A DNA stretch of 64,000 nucleotides from Panax quinquefolius (taxonomy: Eukaryota > Streptophyta > Magnoliopsida > Apiales > Araliaceae): contig CM035166.1 of the NCBI GenBank assembly GCA_020205615.1, forward strand, positions 95,181,065-95,245,064. The letters are read 5' to 3'. The notes beneath the pieces were generated by a model that saw nothing but the letters and a program-made list of their open reading frames with translations, was not told the DNA's origin and did not search any database. Made by a program: the position numbers and the translations under genes. This document shows, one piece after another, positions 55,591-64,000 of the stretch; position 1 is the stretch's first letter; every line of letters starts with the position of its first letter.

Positions 55591-55995
55591 TTAAGACTCT
55601 TTAGTGAGCTTCCACTGACTTTTACCAAAGTAACTTTTATAACCATTCTCATCAAGATTATAAGTAGAGATCAAATTAAGACGGATATCTAGAATATGTC
55701 CAACTTCTCTCAGCATCAACCTGCAACCATTGTTAGTCTCCAAACAAATATCTTTAATGCTTATAATCTTGGATGCACTTCTGTTTCCCATCCGTGCATA
55801 GCTAAAATCACCACTACTATATGATGTGAAGATCTCACCACGCGAAATAGCATGTAACGAAACACCTGAATCAATCACTGAATCATTAACATGACACTTC
55901 TTTTTACCATCACAAAGAATGACTACATCAACATCAGATATATACACAATCAAATCTTTATCCTCATCTTTTTCTTTAGATTTCTCTTTCTTCAA
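55591..55995 (-). pseudogene. copia protease and pre-integrase remnant
   Basis: A 134-residue frame: DSGVSLHAISRGEIFTSYSS (the DSG of the copia protease), MGNRSASKIISIKDICLETN, then GHILDIRLNLISTYNLDENG and FGKSQWKLTKES, the GAG-pre-integrase signature. A zinc-knuckle region follows on the minus-strand 5' side near 56005-56050 (SGHIRREC-like). Integrase, RT and RNase H are all absent: the duplication and then the 3' LTR come next. The resemblance is to Tork/Tnt1-type copia elements, from memory. Confidence 0.75.
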
Positions 55996-55999
55996 AAAT

Positions 56000-56765
56000 C
56001 TGCACTCTCGCCTTATGTGACCCGACTTCTAAAAGTGAAAACAAATTACCTCTTTTCAATCTCTTGACCTTCCCCTAAATTTATCATTTTCAAGAGAGTT
56101 TCTCTCTCTATTTTTGCTCTTATTCTGCATGACAAAAACTTGTAACTCAGCACTAGCCACTACGGTATCTCTTCGCCTCTGTTCCTCATTAAACAAACTA
56201 TCATTGATTGTATCCATAGTCAACATACATTGGAAGCAGAGTTACTCAGTGATACAACCAAAGTCTCCCAGTTATCAGGCAAATAGCTCAACAACAACAA
56301 AGTCTTCATCTCATCGTCAATGATCATCTTCATCTTAATCTTACTCAACTGATTTATCAAACTCTGAAAATCACTGAAGTATTCTGCAACGAAGTTTCCA
56401 TCTTTGAACTTAGTTCACAAGCTTCTTAATAAAAAAAAACTTCATTTTATGTCGTCTTCCTTTCATACAAGGACCCCAATTTCTGTCAGAGTATATGCTT
56501 TAGTTTTCGTGGCAACATGATGAAGCACACTTTGATTAATTCACGATCTAATTAGACCAATAGTCTTCATGTTCATCTTGTTTCACTGTGCTTCACTCTT
56601 GTTTGTGGGCTTGACTCCTTCATTCTCAAGTGACTAGTACAAATCCTTGTAATAAAGTAAATCCTCCAATCTTGATTTTCAAATTGCATAATTCGTAGCC
56701 TTGAGTTTAATCATGCAACCTGTTGTCCAATCCTCCATTTAATTCGCACAAGAAAACCACAAAAA
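56000..56765 (-). pseudogene. copia gag region, degraded
   Basis: By position this is gag of the minus-strand element. Short frames near 56150-56470 suggest a UBN2/gag-like stretch but stops are frequent. It begins next to the primer site. Confidence 0.5.
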
Positions 56766-56786
56766 TAACCAAGCTCTTGATACCAC
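56766..56786 (-). other. primer-binding site of the small copia element
   Basis: The minus strand reads GTGGTATCAAGAGCTTGGTT right after the 5' LTR. This is the initiator-tRNA-Met complement with one extra base, and it fixes the minus orientation. Confidence 0.8.
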
Positions 56787-57430
56787 TGTTGAAAAAATGC
56801 ACTTAAAATAATCTCAATCCTAGGAATTACTTTTCCTCTCTTTATGCAATTAAATAAAAAATCAACAAACCCAATTATGAGAACGAAAATAACAAATAAC
56901 CATCCACAAGCAAGACACAATATTTAATGTGAAAAACCCTTAAAAGGAAAAACACGTGTCTACCTCCGAATCTCCACTATATCACTAATAATGGACTTAC
57001 AATAATTCTCTCAAGTTTTACTCCCTAAAACTTGAGGTTACACAATAAATTGAGAGAGTACAAATTTATCTTTAATTAGGTTGAGAAACCTAATTAACTT
57101 CATCACCCAAAAACACCCCAAGTAAGAAAGTTTTCAAGCTTTCAATTGGCAGAGATAGTGGCAGATACCCACGAGCAACAAACTATAATCATCTTAATTT
57201 TTTTTTTCGATACCTTCTTGCTACTGAGCTTCTCTTATGTAAAAATAAGGCACCCTCATAGTCTTATTTATAGTACTCTTTTCTAATCAATTCTTATTAT
57301 GGATTAGAAATAACTTATTCTCCTAATCAAATTAGGGATCACATCTTCTTGTCTTGATCAGCAATCGATCTAACAAGTAAATACTTTTTTAATTTGGATT
57401 TCTTTCATGGGTGAAGACCCACACCCAACA
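56787..57430 (-). mobile_element. small copia element, 5' LTR
   Basis: 644 bp, TGTTGAAAAAATGC to CACCCAACA on the plus strand. With 54313-54957 it bounds a 3118-bp element. Differences from the partner LTR are spread evenly rather than clustered at CAG/CTG, so this pair looks older and better sequenced. Confidence 0.85.
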
Positions 57431-57593
57431 ATATATTCCAGGTTTTAGACATACGTACCCTAGCGTTATGACATTTATATTTTTCTTTGTGGGCTACAAA
57501 ATATAGGGCTATATATTAAATGAGGTTCACTCCCCCACTCCGCATCTCAACTCCCGTGTTAAAAGATGGTTATTGAGAAGGGATCATTTGGTT

Positions 57594-58460
57594 CAGGGGT
57601 GTAAATGAATCGAGTCGAGTCGAGTCGAGTCGAGTCAAGTCGAGTATTGAGTTGTTTAGATTTGATTCATAAAATTTATCGAGTATAAAATAAAATTTGA
57701 TTGAGACTCGTTTAGCTATCAAGTCAAGCACGATTTAGAATCGAGTCCGAACAATTTGAGCAAATATATTCCAAGTATTAATAAAAAATTGTAATTTAAA
57801 AGGTTCAAATAATTTATCTAATTTCAATATTTGATCATTTTTGAATAATTTATATTTCGAATTGAATTCGAATCAAATTTTTAGTCGAATAAATACGAAT
57901 AAAAAACTAACCGTTTGATTCATTTTACGAGTTTAAATTTTGATCTAGACAATAATGTCGAGAAGAAATATAGTTTATGACAATATTAAATTATGTGTTA
58001 AACTGTTAATTTTATTAACACTTAATAACAGTCCAAAAATATGCATCTGATGCTCAATATATATTAGTAATATAATTAGCAACAAATTATTGAGTGCTTA
58101 CAGTTGACTTTATTATATTACTTATTTTGCTATAACGCAGTACATGCAATGCCTCCTACTTTAATTATTTTGTCCGTTTACCTGATGTAAGTAAATGAGT
58201 ATTGAATTCATTAATAAAAATTTTATTGAGTATAAAATAAAATTTAATTGAAGATCGTTTACGGTTTAGCTATCGGTTTGAACTTTTCGAGCTACTATGA
58301 TCCGAATATCAATAAAAAATTATAATTTGAAAAAGTTCGAATAATCTATCGAATTTTAAAATTTATTCATATTTGAATTGTTTATATTTCGAATAGAAAT
58401 CAAATAAAACTATTAGTCAATCGAATACGAATCAAGCCCGAACCGTTTGGTTCATTTTAA
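57594..58460. repeat. possible hAT-like remnant with GTCGA array and diverged direct repeat
   Basis: CAGGGGTGTAAATGAATCGA at 57594 resembles hAT-type terminal repeats of plants, but no matching right end is seen. It runs into (GAGTC)n at 57608-57645. A block at about 57655-57930 recurs diverged at about 58205-58460 (shared: GAGTATAAAATAAAATTT, AATAAAAAATT, CCGTTTG.TTCATTTTA). Confidence 0.4.
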
Positions 58461-58526
58461 AAGGTTAGTTGTTTGTTGGAACCTTAAATTCTTTATTACT
58501 ATAATTGTTCAGTTTATTATTTAGTA

Positions 58527-58817
58527 CTCCCTCCGTCCCTTAATATAAGATTTTTTAGAGTTGTGTACAAGTATTAAAGAAATGATTGTATAGCATTAAA
58601 TATAATATCAAATGTCTATATTCAGATTCTTGTATTTTTAAAAAAAACCCCATATTTATTTATTGGACAAAATATAGTGAGAGAACCAAAGTTATATTTA
58701 ATACTTGAGGTAATATTAGAAAATAAGCAATTAATGCTTACTTGGGATTCTAAAACGTCATATATTAAGGGACAAAAAAACTTCTCTAAAACTTTTTATA
58801 TTAAGGGACGGAGGGAG
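58527..58817 (+). mobile_element. Stowaway MITE 3
   Basis: CTCCCTCCGTCCCTTAATAT at the left and its reverse complement at the right (ATATTAAGGGACGGAGGGAG), flanked by TA at 58525-58526 and 58818-58819. 291 bp. It is a different subfamily from the MITEs near 20 kb. It lies about 450 bp from the 3' end of the ATL gene. Confidence 0.9.
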
Positions 58818-59267
58818 TACATGATTACAGTTCACAACATATATTATACTAGCAAGGAAAGTAAATAATTCTCCAATAATAAATAGAAATGGGATTTATC
58901 TCAAACTTTGAGCTTCTAAAGGATGATTTATTGAGTGAACGGAAAATTTAAAATCATTTGTATATAATATTTATTAGATAGATTCATATATATGAGGCAT
59001 AGTTATATCACAAAGATCATGAGATGATTATAATAGTAAAAGAAGACCTTATGCACCTTTTAAACTTCTCCATGTGCAAACCTCTGTAGATTCAAGTAAA
59101 GAAGAGATAACTTATATTTAAAGATTCATACACTTTCTCTAAACTAAATTGAAGAACAAATTTGAAGAACATTGATTCACATTCACTTCCTTTGTTTGGA
59201 TAAATAGTCTGAATCTACATAGGAAAAGAAAATTCTGTTTTATGAACAATAATTGATTGTTTTGTTT

Positions 59268-60257
59268 TCAGTTGGGAAGAAGCAAATTCTTTCCCTTGTG
59301 ATCATGCCTTGAATTTGATCTCTTCGTTGAAACCGAAGAATTCTCCATTTGGGATTCACAATTTTCTTCACATAAATCCTGTTCTTCATCACTAATGTTA
59401 AGAATATCAGCAATCAAAAGATTCCCTTGACAAGAAAAAGAGCCCAGAGAAAATGATCTTGATCTAATTTCTTGCTCATTTTCTTGATTAATCATCATGC
59501 TGCTACTTCTTTCTTCAGAATATCCCACAACATGATCAAAAACTTGTTCTTGATCATCTATAACTAAAACCAAATCGCTCTGCCTTGTCATTTCAAGGGA
59601 GGACACATTAAGTGTGGTTGAAAATGAAGGACTAGTTTGTACCGGCAATAGATTGAGGATAGATACAACATTTGAACGACACAACGGGCAATTCGAATGA
59701 GATCTTAGCCAAGTATCAATACAAGGAAGGTGAAAAGCATGGCTGCATTTAGGCAACAATCTCAAGCTCTCATTTTCTTCAAATTCACTTAAACAAACAG
59801 CACAATCTGTCCGTTCAATTATTAGGCCATCCCCTTTTTTATACTTGAATACCGCTATAGATTTTATAAGCGATTCGTCTAATCCATTCAAAGCAACTTC
59901 TTGTTGCTGTTGGTTTGATTGATCATGAGTTACTTGATTTTGATTCACCTCAAGTTCATTGCTTGAGTTTTGGTGGTCACTGCTAGTCCTTCTTTTGCAA
60001 TATTTTGAGATGATGGTGTAGTAACTTACCAGGAGAAACGCGCTTCCCAAGATTCCGATGACTGCTATGATGAGAGGGGAGAAGTTTGTCCCAGAATCGC
60101 CGTCGTCTTGGGCTTCGAATGGTGGTGGTGGTGGTGGTGGTGGTGGAGGGAAAATTATGTAGCACCACTGTGGACAGTATATGCTGCATATGCCTTGTGA
60201 ACAGTCTTTATAACTGCCATAAGGTGACCAAGCAGTTGGATTTGCTGCTGAACCCAT
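59268..60257 (-). CDS. RING-H2 finger E3 ubiquitin ligase, ATL51-54-like
   Basis: Intact single-exon gene, 329 residues, ATG at 60257. It should transfer ubiquitin from an E2 enzyme to unknown targets, anchored in a membrane. Visible order: Cys-rich N-terminus [18 protein letters not shown] (19-36), ten prolines (37-46), one transmembrane helix (about 60-82, [20 protein letters not shown]), Gln-rich linker, GLD motif (125-127), RING-H2 with zinc ligands C152, C155, C171, H173, H176, C179, C190, C193 and the E2-contact Trp183, then an acidic, Ser-rich tail with [11 protein letters not shown]. The CPQWCYI.FPPPP start and GLD motif are ATL hallmarks, and this start resembles ATL51/52/54 from memory. 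Intronless as is usual. The 5' leader (60258-60380) is pyrimidine-rich in the gene's sense. Confidence 0.93.
   Translation of the reverse strand: MGSAANPTAWSPYGSYKDCSQGICSIYCPQWCYIIFPPPPPPPPPPFEAQDDGDSGTNFSPLIIAVIGILGSAFLLVSYYTIISKYCKRRTSSDHQNSSNELEVNQNQVTHDQSNQQQQEVALNGLDESLIKSIAVFKYKKGDGLIIERTDCAVCLSEFEENESLRLLPKCSHAFHLPCIDTWLRSHSNCPLCRSNVVSILNLLPVQTSPSFSTTLNVSSLEMTRQSDLVLVIDDQEQVFDHVVGYSEERSSSMMINQENEQEIRSRSFSLGSFSCQGNLLIADILNISDEEQDLCEENCESQMENSSVSTKRSNSRHDHKGKNLLLPN
60119..60148 (-). repeat. proline-coding trinucleotide repeat in the ATL gene
   Basis: Nine to ten GGT/GGA triplets on the plus strand encode the Pro run at residues 37-46. Slippage here would change protein length without a frameshift. 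Confidence 0.85.
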
Positions 60258-60741
60258 GTCCTAATTTTAGAGTACCATTTAATTCTTGAAGCAGCCTAGC
60301 TCTCTCTATGTATGTAGGTTGAGAGGAGTGTAAAGAAAAGGGGGCTTAGAAGGAAGGAAAAGCAAAGGAGAGGAGGATGATGTTTGTGTTTGATAATATT
60401 CTTTTTCTTTTGGTATTTGATGCAGCTTTAGCTTTTAGCTTTTTTTTAAAAAAAAATTGTCATTTAGTTATCTTTATATGTCATGTTACCTAAAGTTAAA
60501 TTACAATTGTGAAACATAAAATCGCTCGGATTGGATAAGATAATAAGGATGATCCATCATATTACATATATTTTTTTTAAATTATTAATAATATTTATTC
60601 TCGTAATTGATAATAAAAAAATTAATAGATAAATTTGTAATATATGTCTTTTTCTTCTTTTTTTTTAACTTTACTTTAGCTTTTGATGAAGTGAATATAG
60701 AGGATTGTTTGTTGACCAAAAGATAAGAAGTTGGAGGGCGA

Positions 60742-60763
60742 GGGGAGGGGGAGGGGAGGGGAG
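60742..60763 (+). promoter_or_regulatory. G-quadruplex motif upstream of the ATL gene
   Basis: GGGGAGGGGGAGGGGAGGGG: four runs of four or five G with single-A loops, about 485 bp upstream of the ATG, on the strand opposite the gene. A role in regulation is inferred only. Confidence 0.6.
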
Positions 60764-60968
60764 GTTGATGAGAAGGATTAATCCAAGTTAGTCGGTGAGA
60801 ATATGTGGATGTGTGTAGTGTACCGCACCTCCAAAGTCCAAACCAACAAATACTGAAAACAATTCTTGCTTTGCCACTTATCTAAGCAAATGTCATAACT
60901 CACACCTATTTTGCAATTGATAAGACTGTTTGGAAAGAGAATCATGCCTTTTTCTCTCTTCTTTTACA

Positions 60969-61188
60969 ATATATATATATATATATATATATGAAAAAAG
61001 TATATACTTTATCTTTTTATATATACATTTCGTCTTTTTTTATTGACGGTTTTGATCATCTAAAAAAAAATCTATACTTTTAGCGACGGACAACATATAA
61101 GCGCTTAAAAAGTATAGATTCGAGTTGTATGGCCGAAATTTTGTTAAAAATGTGATTTTTTTATTTTTTATTCTTTGATTTTTTATCC

Positions 61189-61239
<51 letters not shown>

Positions 61240-61306
61240 ATATATACATTTTTTATTAGTTGTTTTATGATCACGATTTTTCCTTTTTGTAAAAAGCAAA
61301 AATTTG

Positions 61307-61357
<51 letters not shown>
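60969..61357 (+). repeat. three (TA)n microsatellites
   Basis: Tracts at 60969-60992, 61192-61232 and 61309-61357 in AT-rich DNA upstream of the ATL gene. Frames over them encode Tyr-Ile runs and are not genes. Confidence 0.95.
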
Positions 61358-61359
<2 letters not shown>

Positions 61360-63396
61360 ACAAGGGAGTAAAGAAAAAAAAAACAGAAAATGGGAATGGG
61401 GGGAGAATTATAATGACGGAAAATGTGTTCTAAAAACAGTGAAGACAATAACTTTGTCGGCCAATCATATTAATTTCATGTTTGTCTATGTTTATTAGCA
61501 AATATTAATGGGTATCTACAGAAAAATCTTTAAAGATTCTTCTATGTTAGGCAGTAAATTTATATTCCGTATTATATTTACTAATTGGTAATTCTAACTT
61601 CTTACCGAAAGGTATATTTGAACTTGTGACCATGCACAAGAGAATTGAACTATAGAACTGAAGACCAATAAAGGAGGAAAATCATTCTAGGACTCCACAT
61701 CCAAATAGACCCTAATCTAGGATTGGTCCTGTACAAGTCATGTCCCTTTCTTTATACTGATTAAATAGAATCAATTTACTTGTAATTATGATTAAGGAGC
61801 AGTTATACAATTAGTTCATGCTTAGGTGGTCATTTATTTGAGAGTATTCTTCTCTAGAATATAAAGTAGTTTAGAGAAAGAATCTAGTAGTTCAACTTTA
61901 CAAACCATTATATATTTCTATATAATTGTTTATTATTCTGTTTGTCACAACTTTCAAGAGTTTTAGGTCACCAAAGAATTATTTTCTTCTTCTTTTGGTC
62001 TACAAAATGGGGACCAAACAAGTATATATAATTAAGCCTTGTACTTTACATCATGATTTAGCAGAAAATTGTATTAGAAGCTAAATCATCTTCTGTTAAG
62101 AAGCCTTCGTATGCTCCTAATGCTCAGCTAAAGTGACATCAGCATCTTGATTTATCCGGATTTGGTTATCATGAAGTAAATTCATGATAAGTTGGTGTAT
62201 TGATCAATTGACCAAAGTTAATTTAATGCTAATACCCCCATTACAGCCTTGTGAGGAAAAAAACAAAAGGACATTAGTTTATTAATCTATTTGAAATTAA
62301 TCTTACTAGTGATCTTATGATTTATTTACCTTTTTACCCTTTTTTAGATTTATTTACCTGTCTCTCTCTCGCACAATAATGTGAGTGGATGTTATCATCA
62401 ACCTGTCCTACAAAAGTAGTTCTGTTCAAGTGGTATCACCTGCTCTACGGGAACATAATGAAAAGATTCTGATGAGGTACGAGATCAAACAGCAGAGTAA
62501 TAATCACTGCAAAATCTATAGCTCATGTGCTAAAATATTATAAATGTTCTAACTATATCTATCACTCTTCTATAGTTAAAGTGCAACAAAAGAGAAAGAA
62601 ATAAAGCCTCCTATTTACTTGTTCCAATTAAAGAACAAACCTTTATGTAGTTTATTTTTCTCTTCTCCAGTTCAATAAAGAATGATTATAACTATGAGCC
62701 TGTATATAAATATACATGGGAAAAAAGAGGGTTTATGCTTTTCCCTTCCTCTTCTCATCCAATGCCTGCATAGAATAATTGAAAACCATTTTAGATTTAT
62801 AATATACATAGCGAGAAGACATTCACACAATAAAATTCAATTTAGTTGGAGAGTCGAGTCCTACTAAGATGAACCAGTATCTGCAGATAACTACGTTATT
62901 AATTGAACATATCTCACATATCAACAATTCTTCATATACCCAAATTAAAATGGCACTCAAAGAAACTGAATAAGAAACGAGTGCCAACTGCCAAAGGCTT
63001 TCTTGGAAAGCATAAGTATCTCTCTGATTACTAGTGCTGCAGGTGTTAGATTGAGTGGGAAAATCTTTCATTTGAATTCTAAGTTACAAAAAAACTTCAG
63101 AAGATGAAAATGTTCATTTTCCGAAGGCATAACACCAGTGGCCAATTTTTTCTATTTATAACCCAGAAAACTTAAATATTGACTTGTAGCCGTCATAACA
63201 CATGCCATATATAAAAAAAGAACAAAAGGAGAACACACAGCAACCACAGTGCATCTTCTTTTCCATTGTGAAACAACAACATTTCAGAAGTAGTACCATA
63301 TAATTTTAACATATGCACCAATGGAGATGTTGTAATCCACAAAAGTATTTGCTTCCATGAACAAGCCTCTACTCATTCTTGGAAGGATAATAATGA
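61358..63396. other. intergenic DNA without recognised gene
   Basis: Only short frames with no family resemblance. No transposon ends recognised. If a neighbour gene exists, its exons are not evident to me. Confidence 0.4.
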
Positions 63397-63557
63397 TAGG
63401 CTCACAAATTTGGGGTCCCAAATGTGTTTCAAATACACATATCAATGATATCATCATTACATTGGTAATGCTAAGGACCCACATTAGTGTTGAACAACCA
63501 ATGTAATGATTATGTGTATTTATGACACATTTTAGACCCAAAAAATTGAGATCCCTA
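63397..63557. mobile_element. palindromic MITE-like element
   Basis: Left arm TAGGCTCACAAATTTGGGGT and further AATGTGTTTCAAATACACAT..CATTACATTGGT pairs with the right arm (reverse complement TAGGGATCTCAATTTTTTGG, AATGTGTCATAAATACACAT, ATCATTACATTGGT). Arms of about 60-65 bases and a loop of roughly 35. A flanking duplication is not certain. Confidence 0.6.
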
Positions 63558-64000
63558 ACAGTACCCTTCTTGAAAGAAACATAGAAAAGAGATGCTTAAA
63601 ATAGAATGTTGAGTAGTTTAGGCATATGACATCTCATTTTGTTATAGAACTAAGTAAACTGAAGCTGTTAGAACATTCATTATTTTAAGGCAGTCATCCT
63701 AATAGTATGCTGTTCCGAACAATTTATATGATCATATTCTAGGAGCAAACTTGTTTTCACATCCTAAGAAAAGATGACATCTTCAGAACTAGAGTTTGTA
63801 AGGCCAGAATGGCTTTTATCTTAGTTTTCCGTATATATTAGGCATGCTAGATTCCGTTTGATCTTATTGAGTACTCATGATTGTGAATAACAAAAACACA
63901 CCAAGATGCAATGTACAAACATGTTTTACATATTTTTGTATATTGTTTAGAAATAGTACCTTTCTCTGGAACATTCTCATGGTCAAAACGAGAGTGTCAC
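63558..64000. other. right end of window, nothing recognised
   Basis: AT-rich, no coding frame or repeat end seen. Confidence 0.4.

Noticed and set aside
54308..57435. Target duplication around the small copia element
   Set aside because: The five bases left (CTTTG) and right (ATATA) do not match, so none is claimed; one side may have been lost or mutated.
61040..61448. Minus-strand frames rich in Tyr-Ile
   Set aside because: They are translations of (TA)n microsatellites.
62682..63071. Short frames that could be exons of a neighbouring gene
   Set aside because: No domain, no convincing splice sites and no match to known families.

Overview
The window looks like plant nuclear DNA from a eudicot: AT-rich, Ty3/gypsy and Ty1/copia LTR retrotransposons nested in one another, Stowaway-type MITEs, and a RING-H2 ubiquitin-ligase gene of the plant ATL family. 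I cannot name the species. No rRNA, tRNA, CRISPR array or bacterial-style operon was seen.

Layout. (1) 1-7752: a minus-strand Ty3/gypsy element (A1) whose 3' LTR runs off the left edge. (2) 7753-17304: the 3' part of a Tat/Ogre-like gypsy element on the plus strand, with a polypurine tract and a 2.8 kb LTR. Its internal part carries two decayed genes in antisense, one plant-mobile-domain (PMD)-like and one that I compare with DUF7745. A1 sits inside this element. (3) 17305-20076: pol C-terminus and 3' LTR of a plus-strand gypsy element that the Tat element split. (4) 20077-24382: MITEs, microsatellites and decayed copia fragments. (5) 24383-41376: one 17 kb insertion into a copia RNase H region, bounded by the direct repeat ACAAT. 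It is a gypsy element of which one LTR was hit by a second, complete 10.15 kb gypsy element bounded by AAAGA. (6) 41377-43858: end of the copia element, then unassigned DNA. (7) 43859-53797: a plus-strand non-autonomous gypsy family in the arrangement LTR-internal-LTR-internal, whose gag is a coiled-coil protein; a 1.9 kb LTR-like insertion bounded by TAATT lies in its first LTR. (8) 54313-57430: a short non-autonomous copia element on the minus strand. (9) 57431-64000: gene-side DNA with MITEs, microsatellites and the only intact host gene I see, an ATL51-54-like RING-H2 E3 ligase at 59268-60257.

The main surprises are: the coiled-coil gag shared by A1 and the 44-53 kb family, while close relatives keep an ordinary gag domain; antisense accessory genes in the Tat element; and a concentration of differences between repeat copies at CAG/CTG sites. 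The last point suggests that many stops and frameshifts in the repeats are consensus errors at methylated CHG sites rather than real decay, so pseudogene calls in 1-15 kb and 25-35 kb should be read with that in mind.
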